From Methanosarcina barkeri str. Wiesmoor (lineage in GTDB: Archaea > Halobacteriota > Methanosarcinia > Methanosarcinales > Methanosarcinaceae): DNA of 64,000 nucleotides. Shown here piece after piece: positions 46,046-56,152 of the stretch. The position numbers were made by a program, and so were the translations under genes. The notes beneath the pieces are model-generated. The model was given only the letters and a program-made list of their open reading frames with translations. It searched no databases and was not told the origin of the DNA. Position 1 is the stretch's first letter. Each line of letters begins with the position of its first letter. The stretch spans positions 1,550,001 to 1,614,000 of the forward strand of contig NZ_CP009526.1 of the NCBI RefSeq assembly GCF_000969985.1, given 5' to 3'.

Positions 46046-47032
46046 TCACGGATACAGGTATATCCCTGCTAACTGAATTATTGCCGCACAGGCAGCAAGC
46101 GAGAAGCCTGAAGCAATTGCTATTAATTGGGATACCCTTTTTATATCCTTTACTTCGGTCGGGGGATATAAAGCCCCAAGTATATAAGTATCGGGTTTTT
46201 CAAGTTTGACTCCGAGCGCTCCTGCAGTAGCTGCCATGGGATAGCCGGAATTGGGAGACGGAGTTTTCATTCCGTCTTCAAGAGCACTCTTTATGCTGTT
46301 AAGGGGAGAAGTTTTTCCCTGTTTTTTCGAGAGCAGCGACACTGTAAAAGCTGCTGCGAGAATGAATATAACGGAGATGCGGGCAGGGATCCAGTTCAAT
46401 ACGTCATCGGCTTTCGCTGAGAAGTAACCAAGTTCCCTGTAGGGTTCGGTTTTGTACCCAACCATTGAATCCAGAGTACTTATGGCTTTAAATGCATATG
46501 CCGCCACAAGCCCGAATTCCCCAAAAAGGGTATAATAAAAAATGGGGCTCAGGATGCCGTCAACATAGTTTTCGGATACGGATTCGATAACTGCGGAAGA
46601 CATCTGAGTTCTGGTAAGTTTTGAAGTGTTCCGGCTTACATATATTGGGAGTAGTTCCCGGACATTCTCAAGCCTGTTTGCTTCGAGATGCCCATAAATC
46701 TCCTTTGCAGGGCCGAGCAGGCAGTTAACAGCAAAGGTGGCTTTCAGGAAATATGCCTCTATAAGAAGGGCAAGCACCCTGGGAATTCCCGGAAGGGCTG
46801 CAATGTAAAGCACGGAGTAACCCAGAAAAGCTGCAAAAAAAACACAGCAAAAAGCCATTGCAACTCCATAGGCTTTCCTGTGGGTCTGAGGAGCTGCATT
46901 TTTTAAAACATTGATTAATTTTCCTATCCACACGACAGGGTGTACGGCAGCAGGCGGCTCCCCAAAAACTATGTCTATAGCGGCTGCAAGCAAAAGTACC
47001 AGAGCAAGATGCCCGCTGTCTGGTACAATCAT
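46046..47032 (-). CDS. cbiB: Adenosylcobinamide-phosphate synthase CbiB
   Basis: A 328-residue membrane protein with about five hydrophobic segments. The CbiB signature is visible as EPPAAVHPVVWIGKLI near the N-terminus, LLPIYVSRNTSKLTRTQ and SVSENYVDGILSPIFYYTLFG in the middle, and AFKAISTLDSMVGYK further on. It attaches the aminopropanol phosphate linker to adenosylcobyric acid. Its ATG overlaps the cobD stop by 4 bp, so the two enzymes that make and use aminopropanol phosphate are translated together. Confidence 0.96.
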   Translation of the reverse strand: MIVPDSGHLALVLLLAAAIDIVFGEPPAAVHPVVWIGKLINVLKNAAPQTHRKAYGVAMAFCCVFFAAFLGYSVLYIAALPGIPRVLALLIEAYFLKATFAVNCLLGPAKEIYGHLEANRLENVRELLPIYVSRNTSKLTRTQMSSAVIESVSENYVDGILSPIFYYTLFGEFGLVAAYAFKAISTLDSMVGYKTEPYRELGYFSAKADDVLNWIPARISVIFILAAAFTVSLLSKKQGKTSPLNSIKSALEDGMKTPSPNSGYPMAATAGALGVKLEKPDTYILGALYPPTEVKDIKRVSQLIAIASGFSLAACAAIIQLAGIYLYP

Positions 47033-48519
47033 AGGATAGGCTCCATCACTTTCTTCCAGGCAACTTTTACGAGTTCGTCCGTATCTCCTTCCTGCATAAG
47101 GCAGTCAAGGATTTTCTGTGCAGTTTCTGTCTTGTGAACCAGATGACAGTCAACACAGCTCCAGATTTTTCCGCCTCTTGAGCTCTGGATCCATTTTCCT
47201 CCTGTGCGCTCGTCTTCACAGGGATAGAACGGACAGAAGCAGAAGGTACAGTTCTGGCCTTTAAAGTGGCAGGGATAATATTCACAGGTTTTCCTGCCTC
47301 CAATGCCTTCTTCAGAAGCCTTTTCGATCACATTCTTCAGTTCTTGTTTTGCCTGTTCTCTACCCCACTCGGTAATTACATCCCCGACTGCAGTAATTAG
47401 CCTGTCGTTTTCTTCGGCAGTCCGGACTGCAAGCCTTATGTAATCCTTTCCAAGGCCGTGGAGGGAAAAACAGTCCCTTATAAGAACTCCACGAGCTGCC
47501 ATACGTGCAGTTAATTCCGTTGAATCAAGCATGAATTTGCTGATATCAACCAGGATAAAGTTTACATTCACTTCTCCAGCTTTAAAACCTCTTATACTAT
47601 CGAGTTTAGCTTTAAAAACCTCTCCTTCTTCCCTGATCATGTCCCTCGCTTTTTTCAGGTATGGGTTTTCAATCCCGCCTTCAATATTAAGAAGGGAAGT
47701 TGCTACAGCGTCTGCCACGGTTCCGAGGTTCCAGGAAAGCCTGGCTGTATCCAGGATTTCAGCCACTTCAGGGGAAGCTATTCCGAAGCCCATCCGGATT
47801 CCCGGGATTGCAAAGTCCTTTGTAAGGGAACGCATGACAAAAACGTAATTATTGTTTACTGTAAGGTCTGCAACACTCTGCGAAGGGTCTGAAAGCTCTA
47901 TAAAAGCTTCGTCCACAAAAAGAAGGGTTTTGTGCTGCGTGCAGCGTTCTGCAAGAGCCTTGATTTCTTTTCGGGTACGGAGTTTCCCTGTCGGGTTATT
48001 GGGGTTGCAGATGAACAGGATTTTTGCTTTTTCCAGAAGCTCGTCAGGAAGTGTTTCGACTTCGTCCTGGCTTGGATACTGCAGTTCTGCTCCCATAATC
48101 CGGCACTGCATTTCGTATTCTCCGAAAGTGGGCCAGGGTAGAAGGACAGTATCTCCTTTTTCAACTACGCATTCCACTACAAGTCTGATAATTTCCGTTG
48201 AACCGTTACCCGGAATGATATTCTTTGGGCCTACTCCAAGCCCTACGAACTTTGCAGCAGCTTCTCGAAACTCAGGATACCTGTTGTCAGGATATTCGGT
48301 AAGTTTCTTAAAACCAGTATTAAGAATCTCATCAAAGTTCAATCCGCTTTCTGGATGCTCAAAAGGGTTTCCCAGAGGATTAAAGTTTGCACTGAAGTCA
48401 ATAATTTCACTTTCAGGAATCCCATAAGTTTCAGATGTTTCCTGAACTAACCCTCCATGCCTGCAGGGCTTCAGGTCCAGTAGATGTTTCCTTAAAGGTA
48501 CACTTCTTTGCTCGGACAC
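47029..48519 (-). CDS. cobD: CobD L-threonine-phosphate decarboxylase with C-terminal Cys-rich domain
   Basis: A 496-residue fusion. Residues 1-385 form a PLP fold-type I decarboxylase (PGNGSTEIIRLV, ICNPNNPTGKLR, PLP lysine in MRSLTKDFAIPG, near residue 236). Residues about 415-496 hold a Cys-rich module with CEYYPCHFKGQNC, CFCPFYPC and CVDCHLVH, the PF04071-type domain. In M. mazei the same fusion has been reported to be a threonine kinase and decarboxylase with metallocentres in the C-terminal part. GTG start; the ribosome binding site is weak. First gene of the minus-strand cob-suf run. Confidence 0.94.
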   Translation of the reverse strand: MSEQRSVPLRKHLLDLKPCRHGGLVQETSETYGIPESEIIDFSANFNPLGNPFEHPESGLNFDEILNTGFKKLTEYPDNRYPEFREAAAKFVGLGVGPKNIIPGNGSTEIIRLVVECVVEKGDTVLLPWPTFGEYEMQCRIMGAELQYPSQDEVETLPDELLEKAKILFICNPNNPTGKLRTRKEIKALAERCTQHKTLLFVDEAFIELSDPSQSVADLTVNNNYVFVMRSLTKDFAIPGIRMGFGIASPEVAEILDTARLSWNLGTVADAVATSLLNIEGGIENPYLKKARDMIREEGEVFKAKLDSIRGFKAGEVNVNFILVDISKFMLDSTELTARMAARGVLIRDCFSLHGLGKDYIRLAVRTAEENDRLITAVGDVITEWGREQAKQELKNVIEKASEEGIGGRKTCEYYPCHFKGQNCTFCFCPFYPCEDERTGGKWIQSSRGGKIWSCVDCHLVHKTETAQKILDCLMQEGDTDELVKVAWKKVMEPIL

Positions 48520-48873
48520 GGTAATCGCAAATATTTAGTGTGAATCATGTATATTAATCTGCTTATTATATTATTCAACGTAAGCTTGCCTTTATTTGCT
48601 TTACAATTGTTTGATTGCGAAAACTTCGGCTTCTGGAATCCATTCTACTTTATTTTACAAGAGAAATATATTAGTTTTGTATTTAAGCTGTTATTTTTTT
48701 GGTGGCTTTAGCTAGCATCGAAAAAGTAAAATAGATTGCTTTTAACTAGTACAGTCCAGAGGCGCTAAAAAGCTCCAAATTATACCTTAAAGTAAAATTA
48801 TACCTTAAAGTAAAAACTCTAAATTAAGCCTTAAAATAATTGTTTTAAATTTGATTATCAGGTGCATTTAAAA
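48520..48873. other. Divergent promoter region between cobD and hisS
   Basis: Contains promoters for both genes. TATTATACCTTAAAGTAAAA occurs twice in tandem (about 48779-48813) on the hisS side. No B12-riboswitch-like sequence was recognised. Confidence 0.4.
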
Positions 48874-50103
48874 ATGACAGTTAATAGACCAAGAGGGACC
48901 CGGGACTTTTTACCTGCCGATACTGCCCGGAGAAGATACGTGGAAAGTGTTATGCGAGATGTTGCCCGCAAATGGGGCTACAGTGAAATCATTACGCCCA
49001 CGTTTGAACATCTGGACCTTTTCACCCTTAAATCAGGGGAAGGGATCATAGGGGAACTCTACAATTTTACGGACAAAGGCGGCAGGGAAATGACCCTCAG
49101 GCCCGAGCTTACTGCTCCTGTCATGCGCCTGTATATAAACGAACTTCAGCCTTTCCCGAAGCCTTTAAAATTGTTCTACTTCGAAAACTGTTTCCGCTAT
49201 GAGCGTCCCCAGAAAGGCCGTTTCAGGGAGTTCTGGCAGTTCGGGGTTGAACTTATAGGAAGCGGAAAACCTGATTCCGATGCCGAGGTTATTGCCCTTG
49301 CCGATGCCATGTTAAAAGCCGCCGGAGTGAAGGGCGACATGAAGCTCGGAAACCTTGCGGTCATACGTACGCTCTTGAGCGGGCTTGAACCCGAAATTGT
49401 GAGCAAGGTCATGCGGCTTGTGGATAAAAAAGAGTACGCCGGCCTTGAAGCCCTGCTTGAAGAAATAGGAGCCGAAGAACAGCTCAAGTCCGACCTTTTC
49501 CACCTGATAAAACTGGAAGGCAAGCGTATCCTCCCAGAGGTAATAAAAATCGTAGGAAATATCCCTGAGCTTGTAAGCTTTGAAAAAACCCTTAAGCTTC
49601 TCGACGCATACGGAGTCGATTACTCTCTTGACTTCGGGATTGCACGCGGGCTTGATTACTATACAGGCATGGTTTTTGAGGTCTATGCCGAGGGCCTCGG
49701 AGCTCAGAAACAGGTCTGTGGTGGAGGTTCTTACCAGCTTATCAAGCTTTTCGGAGGCGGAGACGTGCCTTCAACCGGCTTCGGAATAGGTTTTGACCGG
49801 ATTATGGAAATCTGTCCTCTCACCCCCCCTGCTCCTAAAACCCTTATGCTGATCTCGAAACCCGATCTTCACCTGAAAGCAATAGGTTTTGCAAATAAAT
49901 TAAGGAAGTACGTGCCAGTCCATGTAGATCTCATGCAGCGTAATTTCAAAGCCCAGCTTTCCTATGCAAATACCATCAACGCCGATTACGTGGTTATAGT
50001 CGGGGAAAAAGAACTTGAAGTCGGAAAACTGACTCTGAGAGATATGGTTTCAGGAGAACAGGAACTTCTGACGCTGGAAGAGATTATTGAGAAAGTTTGT
50101 TAA
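48874..50103 (+). CDS. hisS: Histidyl-tRNA synthetase
   Basis: A 409-residue class II synthetase charging tRNA-His. It begins [14 protein letters not shown]; motif 2 is [18 protein letters not shown] (about residues 110-127), the histidine-specific segment is [14 protein letters not shown], and motif 3 is [13 protein letters not shown] short anticodon-binding domain closes the protein. The ATG at 48874 has AGGTG upstream, deciding against the GTG at 48862. Confidence 0.97.
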   Translation: MTVNRPRGTRDFLPADTARRRYVESVMRDVARKWGYSEIITPTFEHLDLFTLKSGEGIIGELYNFTDKGGREMTLRPELTAPVMRLYINELQPFPKPLKLFYFENCFRYERPQKGRFREFWQFGVELIGSGKPDSDAEVIALADAMLKAAGVKGDMKLGNLAVIRTLLSGLEPEIVSKVMRLVDKKEYAGLEALLEEIGAEEQLKSDLFHLIKLEGKRILPEVIKIVGNIPELVSFEKTLKLLDAYGVDYSLDFGIARGLDYYTGMVFEVYAEGLGAQKQVCGGGSYQLIKLFGGGDVPSTGFGIGFDRIMEICPLTPPAPKTLMLISKPDLHLKAIGFANKLRKYVPVHVDLMQRNFKAQLSYANTINADYVVIVGEKELEVGKLTLRDMVSGEQELLTLEEIIEKVC

Positions 50104-50125
50104 GAAACGGGATAAGACAGCTCTT

Positions 50126-50286
50126 TTGAGGCTGTCTCAAAACTTTGCTAATTTATTCCAGTTGGATACTCGATATTTTTACTTAAATTCAGATAGAAAA
50201 TCATTCCGAATTCAAATATGAGTTAATCTCATAATGAAGTAATTTATCCAATTGTAGAATCAAATATAGTTTTGAGACGGCCTGCA
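50126..50286. mobile_element. Small MITE-like element with GAGGCTGTCTCAAAACT ends
   Basis: GAGGCTGTCTCAAAACT at 50128-50144 is repeated inverted as AGTTTTGAGACGGCCTGC at 50268-50285. The 160-bp unit between has no ORF. The same GAGGCTGTCT end sequence sits next to an IS5-type transposase remnant at 55321, suggesting a helper family. Confidence 0.6.
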
Positions 50287-50289
50287 TAA

Positions 50290-50610
50290 TTAAACAGTAT
50301 TATTATTGATTTTCTCTGCTGTTTTATAAGCATCATAAATAGCATATGCCCAGAATATAGGAAGTGTTATAAATCCGATTACAACAAAAAGTAATAATAT
50401 ATTAATACCTTCAATAACCATAAATAATAGCCCTTTTCCTATCTGTCCGTTGTATATTTGACCTAATCCAACCCAAAAAAACGAAGCTACAGCCGCTAAT
50501 CCCGGATTCTTAACTTGAGCTGGTTTTTGTCTGACTCCACATTTGGGACATATCTCAGTTTCGTCTAATATCTCAGCACCACAAGCACGGCAAAATGCAT
50601 TTCCAGCCAT
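50290..50610 (-). CDS. Zinc-ribbon and TM2-type membrane protein
   Basis: A 106-residue protein: an N-terminal zinc ribbon (FCRACGAEI, then CPKCGVRQ), then a hydrophobic part with FFWVGLGQIYNGQIGKG, typical of TM2-domain proteins, and a second helix pair (ILLLFVVIGFITLP) ending in AYAIYDAYKTAEKI. It is a small membrane protein of unknown role. The stop lies just beside a MITE end, which might serve as its terminator. Confidence 0.85.
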   Translation of the reverse strand: MAGNAFCRACGAEILDETEICPKCGVRQKPAQVKNPGLAAVASFFWVGLGQIYNGQIGKGLLFMVIEGINILLLFVVIGFITLPIFWAYAIYDAYKTAEKINNNTV

Positions 50611-51409
50611 TTCGTATATTCACCGGGTTCTATTTTGTACAAGACATATTAAAGTTTTTATATTCTGTTATTTGCACTTATATTATATTTATAAACATAC
50701 TTTTAGTGTCCGCAACGAAATAACCTATACAACTTATAATTTATTGTAACTCTGACTGAGACCATGATAGTGAAAATCATAAAGTCCGACGGGAATATGC
50801 ATAGGTTGTTCTGTGAAGGGGCCTTAGTACTGCGATTCTGAAATAGGTTCATAAAACTTGGTTTTAGAATAGATCCGAAGATAGGATTTTTCCGAGAAAT
50901 AAGGAATCGATTTTGGGATCGAAGCACTAGTGTCGAATCAATCATCAAGGATTCAATGATCCCAAATAATTGCAATCAATTTTATCCGTAGTTTGACAGT
51001 ATAAATTAAATTTAGTGAGAGGCTTCAATTTTTTGTCAAAAATCAATTGACAGTATCCATAAATTTTGTCAAATTGCCTCTGATTTTCCAGCTTCACAAT
51101 CACTATAAGGTAAATTAGTAGGATTTTTATCCCATTTTAGCACTTTTGGACCTGACTTTTTGGATAGTATCTATATTTTATCTGAGATTCATGCTATCTG
51201 TCAAATTCTATACCAAAAATTTGGTCAAAAATCACAAAAATGGCCATCAAGAGATAGAAAATCATCTGTCAAATAGAATCGTAAAAAATGGGCAAAAATT
51301 TGTTGAAATAATATTACTTATCATTCCAACGGATATGAAAACAATCTTCCCACATAAAAATCAAACTGTCAAACAGGTTTTATACGACATTTTATGTTTG
51401 ACTCGACAC
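50611..51409. other. Decayed intergenic DNA
   Basis: Frames at 50703-50975 (minus) and 51146-51412 (plus) have no start signals or recognisable domain. A plus-strand stretch near 50878-50950 reads as a peptide with FFREIRNRFWDRS, possibly a degraded mobile-element protein. TTTGTCAAA-type motifs recur from 51030 to 51380. Confidence 0.3.
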
Positions 51410-51798
51410 TAGAGTACTCACACATTCGCTTTTCGCTCTCATTTTCTGCTTTATGTACACTCAATTACCTGTAAGCAGATAAGCCTAGAAAACAAACTCA
51501 ACGAGCAAAAACCCACTTTCCGCAGTAAATTTTCGTAAATTCATATTTTTACTGCTATTGATTTTCAATCAAACATGGATTTATTGGACTTTTATGTAAT
51601 AGGTAAAAGCAACTATGTGGTGGATTTAGAGGCAAAAAACGATATCATTCAATTTTCACCAAATACCACTAAAAATCCAAATTATTTGCACCTGTCCAAA
51701 AAACGCTATCAGGAAAAATATTGATTTTCGAAAAAATACTGCGGAATGTAGGAAAAATAATCAAACACAAAATATTAACCGCCTACTAATGCACGACC
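51410..51798. repeat. Dispersed repeat, copy 3, interrupted by a MITE
   Basis: Inverted relative to 5666-5850 and 12461-12640. The outer parts are 51410-51511 and 51753-51798; together they restore the same repeat when the MITE is removed, leaving one AAAAA. Confidence 0.7.
51512..51752. mobile_element. MITE-like element, copy 2 (nested)
   Basis: A 241-bp copy of the element at 25430-25668, inverted, with the same CCCACTTTCCGCAGTA and CCTACATTCCGCAGTA ends. AAAAA flanks both sides. A short frame of about 44 codons starts near 51571, and its reading is partly kept in the other copy, but there is no ribosome binding site. Confidence 0.8.
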
Positions 51799-51836
51799 AA
51801 CAAAATGAATTGGTTCAAGATTTCACCTTTATATTT

Positions 51837-52514
51837 TTAATTAACAAGTAACTTCCCAATATTGAAATTTTGAGAAATATTTCTAATTATCTTTGTAATG
51901 TGTCCTACAAGTATAGCAGAAATAATTGTTCCTTCTCCCAATCCATTTATACTTCTAAAAGCAAAAAGTGAGATGACAATTGCAGTTAGAACCAGTGTAC
52001 AATCAAACATAATTTTTATATTCCCGAACTCTTTTTTCGTTTTATTAGCAATTGTTTTCACCAGGCCTTCACCAGGGTTTATGATTACATTGGCAATAAC
52101 TTCCAAATGTATTCCTAAAGCAAGAAGAATGCAACCAAGCAGTAGAAGAATGATTTCTTGAGAATAAAATTTTGAATCTACGAAAGAAAATATTTTCATT
52201 CCAAAATCTATGAAGAAACCAAAAATCGGACCTACCAGTACCTGAAGATATTGCTCCTTTGGAAAATCTGTTTTTAGTATCAATATTTGAATAAGTATGA
52301 ACAGGAAGCTTACTAAAAAAGTGGTTACTCCAAATGTAAGAGGAAATATCAAACTAAGTACATATGAGACGCTTGCAATTGGAGACGTCCCCAAGTTTGA
52401 TTTTGTGATTAGGTCTACTCCTAATCCCATAAAAAACAATCCGGCTACTAAAACAAAATATCTTTTAATCATTTTAAAGTTTACCAACTCTGATATTCTC
52501 CTGAAAATAGGCAT
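51837..52514 (-). CDS. YczE/YitT-like membrane protein
   Basis: A 225-residue membrane protein with about six hydrophobic helices. The segment LFFMGLGVDLITKSNLGTSPIASVSY and the LALGIHLEVIANVIINPGEGLVKTIA stretch match the YczE/YyaS/YitT family. Transported compound unknown. GAGG lies a few bases before the ATG at 52514. It is isolated between repeats and a 1-kb empty region, so its promoter is probably its own. Confidence 0.85.
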   Translation of the reverse strand: MPIFRRISELVNFKMIKRYFVLVAGLFFMGLGVDLITKSNLGTSPIASVSYVLSLIFPLTFGVTTFLVSFLFILIQILILKTDFPKEQYLQVLVGPIFGFFIDFGMKIFSFVDSKFYSQEIILLLLGCILLALGIHLEVIANVIINPGEGLVKTIANKTKKEFGNIKIMFDCTLVLTAIVISLFAFRSINGLGEGTIISAILVGHITKIIRNISQNFNIGKLLVN

Positions 52515-53502
52515 TAAGCCTCGTTTTTTTCAAATTTTGGGTTTCATAGAAAACTTCTCAAAATTAACTTCAATAGGCTGAAAAACAAATAAATAAAATA
52601 ATCATCTTATTCGCTCAAATTCACAGAAATTAGTTGTTTCTGAGGATCTCTACAAAGCCAAAGTTTGTGCTATGTTTCCTGTAGCTATTCCTTCTTGTTT
52701 ATATATGTTTGTAGTAATCCAGTATTCTTTTACCTAAAAAGGCAAGAAAAAATCCCCTCTCCTCAAAGCTACAGGTGAAATATAAAAATCTTCAACTTCG
52801 TAGATCAAAAAATATAGAATTATACGTTCTATAGCCCACGTTAATTCAATCTCTTTTTGCTTTTATGCGGGTGAAACAAACCTAAAAACATGGAAATGAT
52901 TACACGGAATATTTGTAAGATCTAAGGTTTACTTTGTAGATCTGAACAATTTTAAGCTTAAATTAAAAAGAGAAAAGAACAACTCGTTATTTTCTTTGTT
53001 CTGAGGATATTTTTTGCAGAAACTAATATCTTATTTTTCTTCTTAAAACATTTTTAAGTTCCATAAACACTTTTTCTCGGTATTAACTGAAATTAGAGTC
53101 TAATTGAAGTCTATAAACATTTAAAGTTTAAAATTCCTTCAAAAATGATTTTTTAGAGGGTAATATCTCTTATAATGTAAGTTCTTGCTCTCTGAACCGT
53201 AAACCAAACCATTTAATATCATGAAGGCAATTTCCAGTTATAATCTTCTTTTACTTCGTAATAGAAGGTTTCAAAAACGTTTACGAAAGCTGTTACTCGT
53301 CCACTCTGTGGATTTTACAATTTTTTTAAAAATAAAATTGAATTTTATACAAAATAAAAAGTATTTTTAAGAAAAATCTAAATTTGGCGGTATTTTAAGA
53401 AATAAAACGTTATACAACGTGTTGTTTCAAAATGTTTTAAGGCCTTATATTTTCCCTAAAGCTTAAAGAAAAAATAAAGATTGTATTAGTGGAGGAATAG
53501 GC
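52515..53502. other. Long AT-rich intergenic region
   Basis: No ORF or repeat can be supported. The region upstream of 53503 has a TATA-like CCTTATATTTTCC at about 53443-53455 that may drive the rhodanese gene. Confidence 0.35.
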
Positions 53503-54015
53503 TTGAATAAACAATACTTATCAGGTTTTGCTGCAATTCTTATTGCGCTTCTCATAATTGTCCCGGGAATCGCAGGAGCAGTACCTAAGATTGGTTGTAC
53601 TGTCACAGCTGGATATGAAAATGTTACGGCTTGTCAAGCTAAAAGCATACTCGAAGATAAGGGAGTATTCCTTCTGGACGTTCGTACGCCTGCAGAGTAT
53701 AGCTATTCTCATATTGAGGGCGCGACATTAATACCATTAAAAAATGTGCCATCACATGATCCTGTTAATTTGTCAGACGACCAGTTACTGCCTAACCGGA
53801 TGAATGAACTGCCAAAAAACAAAAACACAAAAATCGTTGTTTACTGCTATACCGGGAAACGGGGTAGCGCCGCAAGTCAAATGATAGCAGATGCCGGTTA
53901 CAAGAGAGTATATAACATTCAAGGCGGCCTCACAGCATGGGTAAATGCTGGATGTCCAGTTGTAGTTGTAACTGATTCTGCAACCTGGTCAGCTAATTAT
54001 CCTCATTATGTGTAA
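53503..54015 (+). CDS. Secreted rhodanese-like protein
   Basis: A 170-residue protein with a signal peptide (about 1-26, cleaved near GIAGA-VPK) and one rhodanese domain: GVFLLDVRTPAEYSYSHIEGA, and the active loop CYTGKRG with the persulfide-carrying Cys near residue 121, followed by GYKRVYNIQGGLTAWVNAGCP. Located outside the membrane, it may transfer sulfur or detoxify sulfur compounds. The TTG start follows GTGGAGGA at a good distance. No neighbour suggests a partner. Confidence 0.92.
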   Translation: MNKQYLSGFAAILIALLIIVPGIAGAVPKIGCTVTAGYENVTACQAKSILEDKGVFLLDVRTPAEYSYSHIEGATLIPLKNVPSHDPVNLSDDQLLPNRMNELPKNKNTKIVVYCYTGKRGSAASQMIADAGYKRVYNIQGGLTAWVNAGCPVVVVTDSATWSANYPHYV

Positions 54016-54936
54016 GGAAATGACGTAGGCATATTCTCGGCTTTTGTAGAAATCCTGTAATTTAGAAATTACCAAATACTTATAACCAGAGCTACAAAGT
54101 TATATTTCAGCGATTGAACAGAGGATTTCTACAGAAACTGAATTTTATACTTTGGACTTATTTTTTGTGGCAGCATGCCAAAAATTCTATATAAGTATGA
54201 TTTTTTGCATATGTTTCTCTTCATCACAAAAAGCAGAATTTATCATTTTTACTGATGCTGTGCTTTTGTATCAAAACCTATGTATTTCACTGAGTACTTC
54301 CTACAATTTTACCACTGGAATTAGTACAAAATAAGCAAGAACACAACTTTTAAAGTTTCCAGGGCAACAGTTGCAAAGACTCAGATAGAATGGAACTCAT
54401 GAGCCTTCTCAAAATGTGGTACTTTTCTTTATAAACAGCTGAGCCAAGGTAATCAATATAAAAACGTTACCTGATTATTTAACGAATAACTTGAAATTGA
54501 ATATCAATACAATTTCATGTACAATCGTAAATAATAAAAGAATAACTAATATTAAAAATTTGACTCAAATTCAAATTTAATTTATATAAAGCCTTGTTAA
54601 CCGAAGGATTTTTTAAGTTGAACTGTGTAAAATAATTTATTTATCACAGATTTGGGCTTCTACCGTCGTTGCTGTTCGTTCCATCTCCCATCTCTGTGAT
54701 AAATACCCAGATAAAACAGAATTCTTCTTATTATATTTTGCTTCTTTGGTTAGAGTATCCGTTTCCTGGTCAGAAAATCCAGTTGTTTTCATCTCAGATT
54801 CTCTCAACTGAACCTTCCGGAAATAGAGGTTAGAATCTTTCAATGAAGGCACAAAATTGGAAAGTGTAATATATTTCAAAAACACATGCTTGAATAAGCA
54901 GGGCAATTTTCAAAAAAAACGATCTCAAGAAAACTT
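54016..54936. other. Intergenic region, no convincing gene
   Basis: A minus-strand frame at 54637-54906 lacks start signals. A hairpin-like pair with AATTTGACTC and AATTCAAATTT near 54555 is weak. Possibly decayed sequence associated with the IS5-type remnant. Confidence 0.3.
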
Positions 54937-55304
54937 GTAAAAATTGAATGGATATCTGCAGAAATTCAGGTTCAGTTCTTAGTGAAGCGTTTATGCGTTC
55001 CCAAAATCCAGTAAGTCACCAAAGATGGAAATAGTGGTAGACGGTTTTTCTAAGGTGGAAATTCGTGGGGTAACGTCCGCCAGGCATAACCAGAAAGTAA
55101 CAAATAGAAGATGACATTCAAGAAGAAGATGGTATTCAAGATTGCTCGATAAGGATGAACGCGCATTTTACCTTTTATTCTACCTTTATTCGTCCTGGAA
55201 TTTGAGAAATCGGGATTAATTATTTTCCATTCCCGATCAGATAAATCACGAAGAATAGAAATTCTTTTAATTTGTTTCAAGGCCAACGAATAATATAGTT
55301 GCAT
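54937..55304 (-). pseudogene. IS5-family transposase remnant
   Basis: The minus strand encodes an IS5-type N-terminus: LSDREWKIINPDFSNSRTNK, then ILNTIFFLNVIFYLLLSGYA followed by WRTLPHEFPP. After HEFPP a stop and a frameshift intervene, and in another frame the expected continuation KTVYHYFHLW then TGFWERINASLRTEPEF is found. The catalytic C-terminal part is missing. The AGACAGCCTCT at about 55322-55332 is probably the left element end. Confidence 0.85.
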
Positions 55305-55332
55305 GTAGTATTTAATATTAAGACAGCCTCTA

Positions 55333-55682
55333 AAGAATAAGCGTTGGAATACTTTCAGCTTTTAGTGGGTTTCACTGATTCAAAACAGGTAAATAAGATG
55401 TTTTTAGTGAAAGAAACCGTTTTGAAGAAAAAGCTTTCTTAATTTCAATATTACAGGTAAATCAAAATAGTGCCTTTGTCATTTATAAAAGAGCTTAGAG
55501 TATTTTTTTACCAGTGGCTGAGGTTATTCTCTTTGCTTATTTTCTCCAATCTCAATTTTACTTTTTTCTGATTTACTCCTTTCTTATTTACTTTTTTCTG
55601 ATTTTCAAATTCACTGTGTCAAGTAAGGATTCACTCTAGGCTTTTATCGAGGTCTTACAGGTCCAGGCATGTAGTGAAACAT
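55333..55682. other. Spacer between the IS5 remnant and the response regulator
   Basis: Contains T-rich TACTTTTTTCTGATTT repeats near 55558-55600, downstream of the response-regulator gene on the minus strand; probably its terminator. Confidence 0.4.
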
Positions 55683-56114
55683 TTACTCAGGAGTCATTTC
55701 ATTTTCTTTTCCAGCTTCTTTTTCAGCTTCTTTTTTTTTGGCTCTGTGCTTGTGAAGTGCCATTTCGATATTGCTATGCAGATCCTCTTCTTTAAAAGGT
55801 TTTGAGATATATCCTGCAGGCTCTGTTGTTTTTGCCCTCTCAAGAGTTTCGTCATCAGTATAGGCGGTAAGATATAGTACTGGAATCCTGAGCCGGTTTT
55901 TAATTTCACGGGCAGCCTCAATCCCGTCCATTTCACCTTTTAACATGATATCCATCAAAACAAGGTCTGCATTCGTCAACTCTGCTTTTCTTATTGCTTC
56001 CTCTCCTGTGGATGCAGTGCCTGGCACGGTATAACCAAGATTTTTCAGTTTGTTTCTGATATTAAGAGCCACTATATTCTGGTCTTCGACAACCAGAATT
56101 TTTGCTTTTTTCAT
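55683..56114 (-). CDS. Response regulator, receiver domain only
   Basis: A 143-residue CheY-like receiver. The acidic pocket is VVEDQNIV (Asp/Glu near residues 10-11), the phospho-acceptor is Asp55 in LVLMDIMLKGE, the Thr/Ser switch is in YLTAYTDDE, and the conserved Lys is in YISKPFKEED. A charged helical tail follows instead of an output domain. It lies 38 bp after the multi-PAS histidine kinase gene and is most likely its partner, passing the signal to another protein by contact. Confidence 0.94.
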   Translation of the reverse strand: MKKAKILVVEDQNIVALNIRNKLKNLGYTVPGTASTGEEAIRKAELTNADLVLMDIMLKGEMDGIEAAREIKNRLRIPVLYLTAYTDDETLERAKTTEPAGYISKPFKEEDLHSNIEMALHKHRAKKKEAEKEAGKENEMTPE

Positions 56115-56152
56115 CGTATCTCCCCTTTGATATTGGATGAGCCTCCAGATAA

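Noticed and set aside
48520-48873. Possible cobalamin riboswitch before cobD
   Set aside because: No B12-box-like sequence or suitable helices were found; the region is AT-rich with a simple tandem duplication.
51146-51412. Plus-strand ORF of 88 codons
   Set aside because: Starts with TTG without a ribosome binding site, in AT-rich DNA next to repeats; no recognisable domain.
54637-54906. Minus-strand ORF of 89 codons
   Set aside because: No start signals and no domain; it lies in decayed DNA beside an IS5 remnant.
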